A stretch of DNA of 36,092 nucleotides, from contig CAKKQM010000083.1 in assembly GCA_919902125.1 (NCBI GenBank), positions 1 through 36,092 on the forward strand, in the 5' to 3' direction. This DNA is from Actinomycetes bacterium. Lineage in GTDB: Bacteria; Actinomycetota; Actinomycetes; Nanopelagicales; Nanopelagicaceae. A program made the position numbers and the translations under genes. Positions 21,037 to 31,830 of the stretch are shown here, piece after piece (positions within the stretch are counted from its first letter, which is position 1; the number at the start of each line of letters is the position of its first letter). Below the pieces are notes generated by a model. It saw only the letters and a program-made list of their open reading frames with translations. It made no database searches and was not told the DNA's origin.

Positions 21037-21068
21037 CGAGGGCTTCCGGTGTGCCTCACGGAAACTCG
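21037..21068 (-). promoter_or_regulatory. Nested hairpin in the rpsO 5' leader
   Basis: CGAG (21037-40)/CTCG (21065-68) enclosing TTCCG (21044-48)/CGGAA (21059-63), about 26 bp upstream of the rpsO start. Confidence 0.4.
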
Positions 21069-21128
21069 CTTTCTCGTATGGACGGGGCAAAGGCTACCAG
21101 CGCACGCACGCTTGAGAGAAATCGAGCC

Positions 21129-22046
21129 TTACTGAGTCAATTTACGCGCTTGATCGCAGTCATTTTTCATCTGATCTAGCAATGAATCTAAGCCGTCAAA
21201 TTTCAAGGTATCGCGCAATCTCCAACCAAAATCAATCTTCGCATTGCGATCATAAAGATTGAGGTCGCTTTGATCGAGTGCATAAGCCTCCACTTGCCGT
21301 GATCGCTCCCCCGCAAATGTTGGATTCGTGCCAATCGATATTGCTGCCGGCCAACGCTGCGCATCGACTTCCAGCCACCCTGCATAGACGCCATCTCTGG
21401 GAATTGTATTGGCCGTAACCGAATAACCAAGATTTGCTGTGGGGTAGCCAATCTCTCGTCCACGTTTTTCACCATGAACAACCACACCCTCAACCCGATG
21501 TGGCCGCGACAATAATTTCTCCGCCGTTTCGACATCGCCTTGAACAACTGCTGTGCGGATGCGTGTTGAGGAAACAACTGCGCCATCCATTTCTTCCAGA
21601 GGTACCTCTTCGGCTACAAAGTTGTTTTTTAAGCCCGCCGCAATAAGGTCATCCACCCGCCCGGCAGCTCTGTGACCATAAGTAAAGTTTTCGCCAACAA
21701 CAACACCTGAAATCTGCAATCTCTTAAGAAGCACTTCTGCAATAAAATCTTCGGGCGATTTGGCTGCAAACTCGCGATCGAATTCGCAGATAACAACAGC
21801 ATCAACGCCATAACTCTTAAGCAATTCAACCCGTCGCTCCAGTGATAACAGCATGGTCGGAACTTTATTAGGCGCAAAAACTTGCGCGGGATGTGGATCA
21901 AAAGTCAGCGCCAGCACTCCACGACCATTGCTGACTTCTTTGGCTCTTGTCAGAATCGCTTGATGTCCTAGGTGTACTCCATCAAAAATTCCGATAGCAA
22001 CGGTCGCTCCTGCAATTTGTTCATCACGCCATTGCAGTCGATTCAT
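21129..22046 (-). CDS. ribF: Bifunctional riboflavin kinase/FAD synthetase
   Basis: IGIFDGVHLGHQAIL; VVHGEKRGREIGYPTANLGY. Confidence 0.95.
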   Translation of the reverse strand: MNRLQWRDEQIAGATVAIGIFDGVHLGHQAILTRAKEVSNGRGVLALTFDPHPAQVFAPNKVPTMLLSLERRVELLKSYGVDAVVICEFDREFAAKSPEDFIAEVLLKRLQISGVVVGENFTYGHRAAGRVDDLIAAGLKNNFVAEEVPLEEMDGAVVSSTRIRTAVVQGDVETAEKLLSRPHRVEGVVVHGEKRGREIGYPTANLGYSVTANTIPRDGVYAGWLEVDAQRWPAAISIGTNPTFAGERSRQVEAYALDQSDLNLYDRNAKIDFGWRLRDTLKFDGLDSLLDQMKNDCDQARKLTQ

Positions 22047-22064
22047 TCGGTCATTATCGCATTC

Positions 22065-22958
22065 TTATGACTGTGCCGCGAAAACGGTGATAGGACGAGC
22101 GGCGCCATCGCGATTAGACAGAAGCGCCACAAGCTGGCCTTGGGCCATTGCTGCCATTATCGCCTCCGAAGTCCCCAACGTTAGCGAGCGACCAAAGGAG
22201 ATTTCATGGGCCTCATCGCTAGAAAGTTCGCGAATAGGGAAGATTGCTGCAGCAACTTCCGCAACCGTCAATGCCTCAAACTCGTTGGCTTTAAGTTTTT
22301 CAATTGTCACTGCCCGAGTTAGGTCAAAACTTGCAACTCGGGTGCGACGCAGTGCGTTGAGGTGGCCACCGACATCCAGGGCAACTCCGCAATCACGGGC
22401 AATGGCGCGAATATATGTTCCGGCCGAACAAGTCACTTCAATATCAATCTCAATCATTCGTTCGCTACGGCGAATAGCCTTGATATCCAATTGCGAGATT
22501 GTTACTTCCCTGGCAGGGAGTTGCACATCTTCGCCCGCACGCACTCGTGCATATGCACGCTCGCCATCAACTTTAATCGCGGATACAGAACTGGGGCGCT
22601 GCATAATCTTTCCGCACATTTTCGCAAGTTCTTCCCTAATGGCCTGATCCGTAATCGCGGCAATCTCTATCGGCGATGCAGTCGTTTCTATTGCACCTTC
22701 CACATCATCAGTGACCGTACTTGCACCCAGAACAATCGTTGCTGCGTAAGACTTATCGCCATCGGTGATGTACTGCAATAAACGAGTCCCTCCGCCAAAT
22801 CCCAGAACCAGAACGCCCGTTGCCATGGGATCGAGAGTTCCTGCATGACCCACTTTGCGTGTGCCAAATGCACGTCGTGCAATCGCCACAACATCGTGAC
22901 TTGTCATTCCTGCAGATTTATCAATGACGAGAAAACCGTCAGTGCTCAAGCTTTTCAT
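22065..22958 (-). CDS. truB: tRNA pseudouridine(55) synthase
   Basis: [36 protein letters not shown]; start trimmed to MKSLSTDGF. Confidence 0.95.
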   Translation of the reverse strand: MKSLSTDGFLVIDKSAGMTSHDVVAIARRAFGTRKVGHAGTLDPMATGVLVLGFGGGTRLLQYITDGDKSYAATIVLGASTVTDDVEGAIETTASPIEIAAITDQAIREELAKMCGKIMQRPSSVSAIKVDGERAYARVRAGEDVQLPAREVTISQLDIKAIRRSERMIEIDIEVTCSAGTYIRAIARDCGVALDVGGHLNALRRTRVASFDLTRAVTIEKLKANEFEALTVAEVAAAIFPIRELSSDEAHEISFGRSLTLGTSEAIMAAMAQGQLVALLSNRDGAARPITVFAAQS

Positions 22959-23385
22959 CCTGAATTTCGTGCGGAGTCTTATACGGATCAGCTTCGCCTG
23001 CGTATTGCGCATTGGCACGAAGAGCGATCACTTCTGCATCGCGTTGATGCACGGTCTCCAGCAGTGATTCGAGGGCGAGCGCGCTTTCGGGCAGTCCATC
23101 AGGAAAGAATTGAATTGATGGAGTAATGCGCACACCTAAATCTTTACCTACGGCAGAACGGATAACGCCCTTTGCGCTTTCCAGCGCTGCCGCAGTTGCG
23201 GCGCGTTGGTCATCGTCACCGAGAACAGTGTAGAAAATCGATGCATGTTGCAGATCGCCAGTAACACGAGTATCAGTAATCGTGACAAACCCCAGGCGAG
23301 GATCTTTGATCTTCCCCTCAAGGAGTTGTGCCACAACTACTTTGATACGGTCGGCAACTTTCTGCGAACGATGCGATTGGCTCAT
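22939..23385 (-). CDS. rbfA: Ribosome-binding factor A
   Basis: [30 protein letters not shown], operon position. Confidence 0.94.
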   Translation of the reverse strand: MSQSHRSQKVADRIKVVVAQLLEGKIKDPRLGFVTITDTRVTGDLQHASIFYTVLGDDDQRAATAAALESAKGVIRSAVGKDLGVRITPSIQFFPDGLPESALALESLLETVHQRDAEVIALRANAQYAGEADPYKTPHEIQDEKLEH

Positions 23386-23391
23386 GACTAG

Positions 23392-26067
23392 TTATGCCCG
23401 CTTCTTCTCGCGCATCTCAAATACCTGGACCGTGTCACCTATCTGAACATCCTTGAATGATCCAATGCCGATACCGCACTCGAATCCTTCACGAACTTCA
23501 GTGGCATCCTCCTTGAAGCGCTTAAGAGATTCAATGGTGAGGTTATCGACCACGAGTTCGCCCTTACGCAGCAAGCGAGCCTTGGCATTGCGTCGAATAA
23601 TTCCATCCAGAACGATGGAACCGGCGATATTGCCGATCTTGCTGGATTTGAAAATTTCGCGAATTTCGGCATTTCCAAGAATTACCTCTTCGAATTCTGG
23701 CTTGAGCAGACCCTTGAGCGCAAGCTCAATCTCTTCGATTGCTTGATAAATAACAGAGTAGAAGCGGACTTCCACACCCTCTCGATCAGCGAAGATTGCA
23801 GTCTGTGGCTCAGGCTTCACATTAAAGCCAATAACAACGGCAGTTGATGCAGAGGCAAGAGTGATATCGCTCTTGGTAATTGCGCCTACGCCACGATGGA
23901 TAACACGTAGATCAACTTCGGCGCCGACATCAAGTTGTAGCAAGGCATCTTCGAGGGCTTCCACTGAACCACTAACGTCACCCTTGAGGATGAGATTGAG
24001 TGTCGTGATCTTGGATTGCTCCATGAAGTCTTCGAGCGAAACCTTCTTGCGGGCCTTGGCAAGTTGTGCGTTCCGCTCTGCTGCCTGACGCTTTTCAGCA
24101 ATCTGACGTGCAGTGCGATCTTCATCGGCAACAAGGAACGTGTCTCCGGCACTTGGCACTGAGGTGAAACCAAGAACCTGCACTGGACGTGATGGACCAG
24201 CAGTAAGAACGTTTTCACCTTGTTCATCCAACATCGCACGAACGCGGCCGAAGGAGCCTCCGGCAACAATTGCGTCTCCCACTTTGAGCGTTCCACGCTG
24301 GATAAGAACGGTGGCAACTGGGCCGCGACCGCGATCCAGGTGCGCTTCAATTGCAACACCTCGCGCATCATCATCGGCAACTGCCTGAAGATCAATTACA
24401 GCATCTGCGGTAAGAAGAATGGAATCGATCAGTTCTTTGATTCCTTCACCTGTTTTTGCTGAAACATTTACGAAGATGGTCTCTCCGCCATACTCCTCAG
24501 CAACTAAGTTGTACTCAGTCAACTGCTGGCGGACTTTATCTGGGTTAGCACCCTCTTTATCAATCTTGTTTACGGCAACAACGATTGGAACATCAGCTGC
24601 TTGCGCGTGGTTGAGCGCTTCAATCGTCTGCGGCATCACGCCATCATCGGCCGCGACTACCAAAACTGCGATATCGGTGACCTTGGCACCACGAGCACGC
24701 ATGGCGGTAAATGCTTCGTGACCCGGAGTATCGATAAAGGTAATCGCGCGATCTACGCCATTGTGATTATGGTGAATCTGGTAAGCACCGATGTGCTGAG
24801 TAATTCCGCCGGCTTCGCTCTTGACAACCTCAGTCTTGCGAATCGCATCGAGCATACGTGTCTTACCGTGATCCACGTGGCCCATGACCGTGACAACTGG
24901 GGGGCGCGTTATGAGCATCGAAGAATCAAGGGTCGCTAATTCATTATCAAGGTCAATATCGAAGGTCTGCAAGAGTTCGCGATCTTCATCCTCGGGGCTA
25001 ACAATGTGGATGACATAACCCAATTCAGCGCCAAGCAGTGCGAAGGTATCTTCATCCACTGATTGTGTTGCTGTCACCATTTCACCTAAGTGGAATAGCG
25101 CTGCTACTAACGCCGCTGGATCTGCATTAATTTTGTCGGCGAAATCCGCAAGAGATGCACCACGTCGCATACGGATGGGAGTTTTTCCGTCTCCGTGCGG
25201 AACAACTGCGCCACCCAATTGTGGCGCTTGCATATTGTCGAATTCATCGCGCAACGCTTTTCTACTCTTTGGTTTTCTCTTGCTGCTCTTGCTGGCATTT
25301 TTACCAAATGCACCGCCAGTACTTCCGCGTTGTGGTCGCCCGGCGCCACCTGGACGCGCCGGAGCACCAGTTGCTCCACCTGTACTTGGTGTGCGATATG
25401 GACTTCCTGGTGCACCAGTTGTAGGAGCACCACTACGGGGTGGGAAATTTCCTTGTGGCGGACGTGGAGATGAAGGACGTGCAGCAAAACCTGGACGGAC
25501 AGAACCTGGACGCGGTCCTGACATTCCTGGACGCGGTCCGCCTGTTCTGGCTGGTCGCTGTGGCGGACGTGGCATAGATGTTCCACCAGAGAATGGATTA
25601 TTACCAGGACGCGGCGCTGCCGGGCGTGGCGTACCAAATGGATTATTACCAGGACGCGGCGCTGCAGGGCGTGGCATCGCCGGACGCGGTGTTGGCGCAG
25701 CATCGCCAGAGGGCGCAGTCGGTGTCACAGGGGCAATGGGTCTTGCTTCGGCAGCAACCTTCTGTGCGGTGGCTTGCTCCGCTAAATCTGGCGCAATCTC
25801 TGCGAGGAGTTCGGTAGCGGCTTCTGACGTAAGAGCGTTCTGCGCCGGCTTGGCAGCAACTTTTTTGGCAGCGGTTTTCTTCACTGGCTTTTTCTCTTCA
25901 ACCGGCTTTGCATTCGGGAAGAGTTCAAGCATCTTGCGCACGACTGGCGCTTCTACTGTTGATGATGCAGATCGGACGAATTCGCCCATCTCTTGGAGTT
26001 TTACAAGGACGACCTTGCTCTCCATACCGAGTTGTTTTGCTAACTCATGTACGCGGACCTTTGCCAC
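23392..26067 (-). CDS. infB: Translation initiation factor IF-2
   Basis: [35 protein letters not shown]; Pro/Arg/Gly-rich N-terminal region; GTG start after AGGAG. Confidence 0.97.
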   Translation of the reverse strand: MAKVRVHELAKQLGMESKVVLVKLQEMGEFVRSASSTVEAPVVRKMLELFPNAKPVEEKKPVKKTAAKKVAAKPAQNALTSEAATELLAEIAPDLAEQATAQKVAAEARPIAPVTPTAPSGDAAPTPRPAMPRPAAPRPGNNPFGTPRPAAPRPGNNPFSGGTSMPRPPQRPARTGGPRPGMSGPRPGSVRPGFAARPSSPRPPQGNFPPRSGAPTTGAPGSPYRTPSTGGATGAPARPGGAGRPQRGSTGGAFGKNASKSSKRKPKSRKALRDEFDNMQAPQLGGAVVPHGDGKTPIRMRRGASLADFADKINADPAALVAALFHLGEMVTATQSVDEDTFALLGAELGYVIHIVSPEDEDRELLQTFDIDLDNELATLDSSMLITRPPVVTVMGHVDHGKTRMLDAIRKTEVVKSEAGGITQHIGAYQIHHNHNGVDRAITFIDTPGHEAFTAMRARGAKVTDIAVLVVAADDGVMPQTIEALNHAQAADVPIVVAVNKIDKEGANPDKVRQQLTEYNLVAEEYGGETIFVNVSAKTGEGIKELIDSILLTADAVIDLQAVADDDARGVAIEAHLDRGRGPVATVLIQRGTLKVGDAIVAGGSFGRVRAMLDEQGENVLTAGPSRPVQVLGFTSVPSAGDTFLVADEDRTARQIAEKRQAAERNAQLAKARKKVSLEDFMEQSKITTLNLILKGDVSGSVEALEDALLQLDVGAEVDLRVIHRGVGAITKSDITLASASTAVVIGFNVKPEPQTAIFADREGVEVRFYSVIYQAIEEIELALKGLLKPEFEEVILGNAEIREIFKSSKIGNIAGSIVLDGIIRRNAKARLLRKGELVVDNLTIESLKRFKEDATEVREGFECGIGIGSFKDVQIGDTVQVFEMREKKRA
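25592..25675. repeat. Two-copy in-frame tandem repeat, 45-bp period, inside infB
   Basis: aatggattattaccaggacgcggcgctgcMgggcgtggc at 25592-25630 and 25637-25675, one mismatch; encodes repeated [13 protein letters not shown]. Confidence 0.9.
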
Positions 26068-26204
26068 AGTTCTCCTGTCTTGGCCCGCGATTTCTAAAGA
26101 CGCGAGCCTTAGTTGCCTGACCTCATGATCGGTTCGAACTCATTTGAGTGTCATATCTTTCGCATCCATTTCGTCATTGCTAATTGGAAGTACGTTAGTA
26201 GGTA

Positions 26205-26474
26205 CTACTTTTGTGGATTCACACGTGCGATGTAATCGAGTAACTCGCTGCCATCAACGTTTTCGTTCCGTCGGAATGCCCAACGAAATGCCCCGCGTTC
26301 GACTGCTCGTACTGCACATTCACGGTGTACCCATGCGCCCCGACCTGGAGCGCTGCGATCAGGATCTGGAAGAACTCTTCCGTCAACACAGATCACGCGA
26401 AGTAGCGCCGCTGGATTTTCACGTTTTCGACAATCAATGCAACTCCGCACAGATATCCGATGCGAGGGGTTCAT
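26205..26474 (-). CDS. ylxR: YlxR family protein (RNase P modulator RnpM type)
   Basis: RSCIDCRKRENPAALLRVICVDGRVLPDPDRSAPGRGAWVHRE; start trimmed to MNPSHRIS. Confidence 0.92.
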   Translation of the reverse strand: MNPSHRISVRSCIDCRKRENPAALLRVICVDGRVLPDPDRSAPGRGAWVHRECAVRAVERGAFRWAFRRNENVDGSELLDYIARVNPQK

Positions 26475-26547
26475 GGCAGCCGTCCGCTTAAATTCAACGG
26501 TGCCAACCTTACCTGCCCAGGGGTCGAAACCCCTAAAATACCGCTCG

Positions 26548-27528
26548 TTACTGCCCCGCTCGGACTTCGGCATCGGAATGAATATCGATCCGCCATCCGG
26601 TAAGGCGGGCGGCAAGACGGGCATTTTGGCCATCTTTCCCAATCGCCAAGGAGAGTTGGTAATCGGGCACAGTAACTCTTGCCGATCGCGTCTGTAAATC
26701 AATAATTTCCACACGTTCTACCCGCGCAGGGGCGAGGGCATGGCCAACAAAAATTGCAGGATCCTCGGACCAATCCACGATATCGATCTTCTCGCCATGG
26801 AGTTCATCCATTACCGCACGAGCACGAGAGCCCATAGGACCAATAAGTGATCCCTTGGGGCTAACGCCAGCGCGATGCGTCCGCACCGCAATCTTGGTGC
26901 GATGTCCAGCTTCACGCGCGATCGCCATGATTTCGACAATACGATCGGAGATTTCGGGAACTTCAAGAGCAAAAAGTTGTTTCACTAACGCAGGATGACT
27001 GCGCGAGAGCGTCACTTCTGGGCCGCGCATGCCCTGCTTTACATCAATCACAAAACATTTGATGCGCTCTCCGTGTGAATAAACCTCACCAGGTACTTGT
27101 TCCTGTGGTGGAACTTTTCCCTCGACGCGCCCTAAATTGACATAGACCATCCGCGGATCGCGGCCCTGTTGAACAACTCCAGATACAACATCGCCAACCG
27201 ATGCGGTGAATTCACCGACGATCTCAGCATCATTTGCTTCGCGCATTTTCATCTTGATGATCTGGCGCGCTGTTGAGGTGGCGATTCGACTAAAGCCATC
27301 TGGGTCATGGACAACTTCGTCGATTTTCTCCCCGTTTTCTCCGAAGACTGAGACCATGATCCGAATTTCACCGGTTTCGCGATCTAAATGGGCAGCAGCA
27401 TGCTGGCGAGGTTCCGGAGTATGCATGTAGGCGGTAAGAACGGCAGCTTCAATGGCCAGAATTAAACGATCAAGCGGAATCTCGCGTTCGATCGTCAGTG
27501 AGGCAAGAGCCTTCATATCTACATGCAT
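26548..27528 (-). CDS. nusA: Transcription termination/antitermination factor NusA
   Basis: S1 and KH domain residues; SLIGPMGSRARAVMDELHGEKIDIVDWSEDP. Confidence 0.96.
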   Translation of the reverse strand: MHVDMKALASLTIEREIPLDRLILAIEAAVLTAYMHTPEPRQHAAAHLDRETGEIRIMVSVFGENGEKIDEVVHDPDGFSRIATSTARQIIKMKMREANDAEIVGEFTASVGDVVSGVVQQGRDPRMVYVNLGRVEGKVPPQEQVPGEVYSHGERIKCFVIDVKQGMRGPEVTLSRSHPALVKQLFALEVPEISDRIVEIMAIAREAGHRTKIAVRTHRAGVSPKGSLIGPMGSRARAVMDELHGEKIDIVDWSEDPAIFVGHALAPARVERVEIIDLQTRSARVTVPDYQLSLAIGKDGQNARLAARLTGWRIDIHSDAEVRAGQ

Positions 27529-28001
27529 TAGAGATCATCCCCTTTACGGTTGAACTCAATCTCCACGAGCGCTCTCTTGATATCGGCAAACGGGACGACT
27601 ACTTCTTTGGGATCTTTTTCTCCAACGAGAAGGGAAACTCCTGTTTCATCTACCGCAAGGATCCGACCAGTAATAGCATCACCATTGAGCATCACAATGC
27701 GCACTAAACGGGTCTTGTTCTTCGCCCAATGTCGCATTTGCGTCAGTGGGCGATCAACGCCAGGGGAGGTAACTTCAAGAGTAAAAGGTGTATCGCCCAT
27801 AAAGGGAGCAACATCAAGAACGGCGGCAATCTCGCGCGAGACTACTGTGACTTCATCCAGATTTAAATTATTCTCGCCATCAATGATGCATGTAACGACG
27901 CGGCGATTACCAGGGGATACAATATGGACTTCTTCAAGAAAGAAACCAGTCGCTTCAACTACGGGCGCTATAGCCTCATGAATTATTTCTACGAGCGACA
28001 T
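27528..28001 (-). CDS. rimP: Ribosome maturation factor RimP
   Basis: YTLEVTSPGVDRPL-like FTLEVTSPGVDRPLTQMRHW; start trimmed to MSLVEIIHE. Confidence 0.93.
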   Translation of the reverse strand: MSLVEIIHEAIAPVVEATGFFLEEVHIVSPGNRRVVTCIIDGENNLNLDEVTVVSREIAAVLDVAPFMGDTPFTLEVTSPGVDRPLTQMRHWAKNKTRLVRIVMLNGDAITGRILAVDETGVSLLVGEKDPKEVVVPFADIKRALVEIEFNRKGDDL

Positions 28002-28055
28002 AATCTTCCACTTTCTATGAAGTTGTAGTTTGAGCATAACCCAGATTTCTTCCAG

Positions 28056-28844
28056 TTACCAGTACGCGATAGTGTCCATTCCCACTTTAAGAATGAGCAC
28101 CACGGTGACAAGGAGGAAGACTCGGCGCACGAGTGGTGACCCTCCACGAATGGCAATATGCGCACCGAGCAGACCGCCAAGAACATTTGCTAGAGCCAAG
28201 ACCAAGCCTAGGCGCCACAAAATCACACCATGAAGTCCAAAAACTACGATAGCTCCCAGATTGGTTGAGACGTTAACCACTTTTGCAATTGATGATGCCG
28301 TTAAGAAAGCAAAACCCAAGAGGGCAACCAATACCAACATTAGAAACGTGCCGGTTCCTGGACCAAAAATTCCGTCGTAAAAACCAATCCCAGCACCTGC
28401 AAGTATCGCGATTGCTGTTCGCCGACGCGGCGTATGACGCAATACTTCTATTTTACCCAACGTTGGATTGCGCCAGGTATAGATCACAACAGCGATGAGC
28501 AAAATAAGGACAAGCGGACGGAGCGAATGTGTTGGAATCTGTGCGGCAAGGAATGCACCAGACATCGAACCAAAAAACGCGGGCAGTGCCATCGTTAACG
28601 TAAAAGCGAGATCTGGCTTTACTCGCCTGCGATACATAATCGCGGCAGCGCTAGTACCAAAAAATGATGAAAGTTTGTTAGTTCCCAGAACTTGCACTGT
28701 TGCGGATTCCGGTAAACCAATGAGCAACGCAGGTAATTGGACCAACCCGCCACCGCCTGCAATTGCATCCACAAAACCTGCGCAAAGGGCGGCGACCACC
28801 ATAAATGCCCCAGCAGCGAATGAAATTTCGCCAAAAAAATGCAT
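28056..28844 (-). CDS. TSUP (TauE/SafE) family membrane transporter
   Basis: GFVDAIAGGGGLVQLPALL and GFYDGIFGPGTGTFLML paired motifs. Confidence 0.92.
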   Translation of the reverse strand: MHFFGEISFAAGAFMVVAALCAGFVDAIAGGGGLVQLPALLIGLPESATVQVLGTNKLSSFFGTSAAAIMYRRRVKPDLAFTLTMALPAFFGSMSGAFLAAQIPTHSLRPLVLILLIAVVIYTWRNPTLGKIEVLRHTPRRRTAIAILAGAGIGFYDGIFGPGTGTFLMLVLVALLGFAFLTASSIAKVVNVSTNLGAIVVFGLHGVILWRLGLVLALANVLGGLLGAHIAIRGGSPLVRRVFLLVTVVLILKVGMDTIAYW

Positions 28845-28855
28845 ATAAAAGTTAC

Positions 28856-30580
28856 CTAGGGCAGGAGTTTGGCAATTTCGCTGGCTGCGTCGGCAATAAG
28901 AACTTCCCTGCGTTCGGCGCTGCGACGAATGCGAACTTCTACTTTTCCTTCGGCCAAGGCTTTGCCAACAACAACAATGATTGGATTGCCAATTAATTCA
29001 GCATCCTTAAATTTCACACCGGGGCTTGCATCGCGGCGATCGTCCAACATTACACTAACGCCTAGTTTTTCTAATGTTAAAGCCAACGAATCTGCGACGT
29101 TAAAGGGATTGTCGTCTTTACCTGTAGCAACGATATGAACTTGCGCTGGTGCAACTTCAGCAGGCCAACATAAGCCGATTTCATCATGAGTCTGTTCGGC
29201 AATTGCAGCCACAGCACGAGAGACGCCAATTCCATAAGAACCCATTGTCACAACTCGCGATTTTCCATCACTATCTAGAACAGTGAGGTCAAGTGCTTGC
29301 GCAAACTTGCGACCGAGTTGAAAAATATGACCAATTTCAATGGCATGATCGATAACCACTGGCGCAGAACATTCAGGACATGTGTCACCCTTGCGAACTT
29401 CCGCTGCATCCACATAATCATCAACAGTAAAGTCGCGACCATTAACAACATTGAGCGCGTGGCGATCTTTCTTATTAGCCCCGGTGACCCATGACGTTCC
29501 TGGAGCGACACGTGGATCGGCGTAAACGGTAAGACCAAATTTCTGTGCATCTTGTGGACCTACATAACCTTTTACCAAACTAGGATTCTTGGCAAAATCA
29601 GAATCCTCAAAGAGGCGAATTTCCTTTACGCCAGGCAGATTTGCTTCCAACCGCTTCAGATCAACTTCCCGATCGCCAGGAACTAAGACAGAAATATTTT
29701 TACCGTCAGCAATCAAAAGTACATTCTTAAGCGTCTGTGCACCTGTGTATCCGCTACCAAATTTTTCATTTAATACGTTCACTAAAGAATCGATAGTGGG
29801 CGTATCTGGGGTATCTACTATTTTCATTTTAGGGGCACTTGAAAAATCAACGGCTACCACCACGGTTTTCATTGCTTCTACATTTGCCGCATAGCCGCAT
29901 TTTTCGCAGAGTACGTAGGTATCTTCACCAGTGGGGCACGGGGCAAGGAATTCTTCTGAGCGTGATCCGCCCATTGCGCCGGACATTGCACTGACAATGT
30001 TGTAGCGCATTCCAAGGCGATCAAAAGTTTTAATGTAAGCATCACGATGCTTGTTGTAGGACTGGCTTAAGCCTTCATCTGTAAGATCAAAAGAATAGGA
30101 ATCTTTCATGACAAATTCGCGACCGCGAATGATTCCACTGCGTGGCCTTGGTTCATCGCGATACTTGGTCTGAATTTGATAGAGCGAAAGAGGAAGATCC
30201 TTATATGAGGAGTACTCCCCTTTAACCATGAGCGTAAACATTTCCTCATGCGTGGGTCCTAATAAATAGTCGCCGCCTTTGCGATCTTGGAGGCGGAAGA
30301 TATCGGCGCCGTACTCACTCCAGCGATTGGTCTTTTCGTAAGCATCGCGTGGCAGCAGGGCAGGAAAGTGCACTTCCTGAAATCCAGCCTTGTCCATCTC
30401 TTCACGGATAATCCGTTCAATATTACGAAGTGTGATGTAACCCAGTGGCAACCATGAATAAATACCGGCGGCGATTCGGCGAATGTATCCAGCCCGCACT
30501 AGTAAACGGTGGCTGGCAACTTCCGCATCAGCTGGGTCGTCGCGCAGGGTACGCAGGAAGAGAGTGGACATTCGCAACAT
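28856..30580 (-). CDS. proS: Prolyl-tRNA synthetase
   Basis: class II motifs; LGPTHEEMFT, GIIRGREFVMKDSYSF, MGSYGIGVSR. Confidence 0.97.
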   Translation of the reverse strand: MLRMSTLFLRTLRDDPADAEVASHRLLVRAGYIRRIAAGIYSWLPLGYITLRNIERIIREEMDKAGFQEVHFPALLPRDAYEKTNRWSEYGADIFRLQDRKGGDYLLGPTHEEMFTLMVKGEYSSYKDLPLSLYQIQTKYRDEPRPRSGIIRGREFVMKDSYSFDLTDEGLSQSYNKHRDAYIKTFDRLGMRYNIVSAMSGAMGGSRSEEFLAPCPTGEDTYVLCEKCGYAANVEAMKTVVVAVDFSSAPKMKIVDTPDTPTIDSLVNVLNEKFGSGYTGAQTLKNVLLIADGKNISVLVPGDREVDLKRLEANLPGVKEIRLFEDSDFAKNPSLVKGYVGPQDAQKFGLTVYADPRVAPGTSWVTGANKKDRHALNVVNGRDFTVDDYVDAAEVRKGDTCPECSAPVVIDHAIEIGHIFQLGRKFAQALDLTVLDSDGKSRVVTMGSYGIGVSRAVAAIAEQTHDEIGLCWPAEVAPAQVHIVATGKDDNPFNVADSLALTLEKLGVSVMLDDRRDASPGVKFKDAELIGNPIIVVVGKALAEGKVEVRIRRSAERREVLIADAASEIAKLLP

Positions 30581-30587
30581 ATCTGCC

Positions 30588-30593
30588 AGCCTA
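30588..30593 (-). promoter_or_regulatory. Putative -10 of leaderless proS promoter
   Basis: TAGGCT-GGCAGAT-ATG. Confidence 0.55.
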
Positions 30594-30627
30594 CCTGAGT
30601 AATTTGGTCTGGTGTGTGACGTTGGTG

Positions 30628-31779
30628 CTAACGAACCTCAACTATTGGCTCGCCCCAGCCGACTCCTGCTGCTTCCATCTCTTCGGCTAGGCGCATCGCC
30701 TCTTCGATAAGTGTCTCGACGATTGCAGATTCGGGAACAGTCTTAATGACCTGACCTTTGACAAATATTTGCCCCTTTCCGTTTCCTGAGGCCACGCCAA
30801 GATCTGCTTCGCGAGCCTCCCCTGGGCCGTTAACAACGCAACCCATGACAGCAACGCGCAGTGGAACTGTCATGCCTTGCAAACCTGCCTGTACTTTCTC
30901 GGCCAAGGCGTACACATCCACTTGTGCGCGACCGCATGATGGGCACGAGACGATTTCTAGTTTTCGCTGGCGCAAATTGAGTGATTCAAGGATCGATATT
31001 CCAACTTTAACTTCCTCGACAGGTGGAGCAGAGAGTGAGACACGGATGGTGTCTCCGATCCCCTCTGCCAGAAGTATTCCAAAAGCCGTGGCAGACTTAA
31101 TTGTTCCTTGAAAAATGGGACCGGCTTCTGTAACACCAAGGTGTAATGGATAATCACATTTCTGTGCGAGCAGACGATATGCGCGGACCATCGTAACGGG
31201 GTCATGATGCTTGACAGAGATCTTGATATTGGTAAATCCGTGCTCTTCAAATAATGAACATTCCCAGAGCGCGGACTCAACAAGCGCCTCGGGGGTTGCT
31301 TTACCGTACTTTGCGAGCAGACGAGGGTCGAGCGAACCAGCGTTAACACCAATACGAATCGGAATGCCAGCGTCACCTGCAGCTTTCGCTACCTCTTTCA
31401 CTTTGTCATCAAACTGTTTGATATTCCCAGGGTTAACTCGTACCGCTGCACAACCAGCATCAATTGCCGCAAAGATGTACTTGGGTTGGAAATGAATATC
31501 TGCGATAACGGGGATCTGCGATTTTTTAGCAATCTGAGCAAGCGCGTCGGCATCATCTTGACTTGGTACCGCAACCCGAACAATCTGACAACCCGCTGCT
31601 GTTAATTCAGCGATCTGTTGCAAAGTTGCATCGACATCAGAGGTCAACGTGGTGCACATTGATTGCACGCTGACTTGTGCTTCACTTCCAACGGCGACAC
31701 TGCCTACCTGGAGTTGGCGGGTCTTGCGTCGTGGAGCAAGAGTGGGCAGCGAAACTGCCGGCATACCTAGATCGACCAT
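30628..31779 (-). CDS. ispG: (E)-4-hydroxy-3-methylbut-2-enyl-diphosphate synthase
   Basis: [55 protein letters not shown]; start set at MVDLGMPAV, uncertain (ORF extends to 31821 from TTG). Confidence 0.93.
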   Translation of the reverse strand: MVDLGMPAVSLPTLAPRRKTRQLQVGSVAVGSEAQVSVQSMCTTLTSDVDATLQQIAELTAAGCQIVRVAVPSQDDADALAQIAKKSQIPVIADIHFQPKYIFAAIDAGCAAVRVNPGNIKQFDDKVKEVAKAAGDAGIPIRIGVNAGSLDPRLLAKYGKATPEALVESALWECSLFEEHGFTNIKISVKHHDPVTMVRAYRLLAQKCDYPLHLGVTEAGPIFQGTIKSATAFGILLAEGIGDTIRVSLSAPPVEEVKVGISILESLNLRQRKLEIVSCPSCGRAQVDVYALAEKVQAGLQGMTVPLRVAVMGCVVNGPGEAREADLGVASGNGKGQIFVKGQVIKTVPESAIVETLIEEAMRLAEEMEAAGVGWGEPIVEVR

Positions 31780-31830
31780 CTTCTCATTCTGCCCTAATGC
31801 GCCCGCGGCTTCACCTTCCAAGGCTCGTCA

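Noticed and set aside
22087-22647. 186-aa plus-strand ORF
   Set aside because: Antisense to truB, which has all family motifs; no domain recognised.
25107-25703. 198-aa His/Val/Arg-rich minus-strand ORF
   Set aside because: Alternate frame of the infB repeat region; no independent start signal or domain.
25133-26128. 331-aa plus-strand ORF rich in Gly/Arg/Pro
   Set aside because: Lies entirely antisense to infB; its composition mirrors the Pro/Arg-rich IF-2 linker, so it is a reading-frame artefact.
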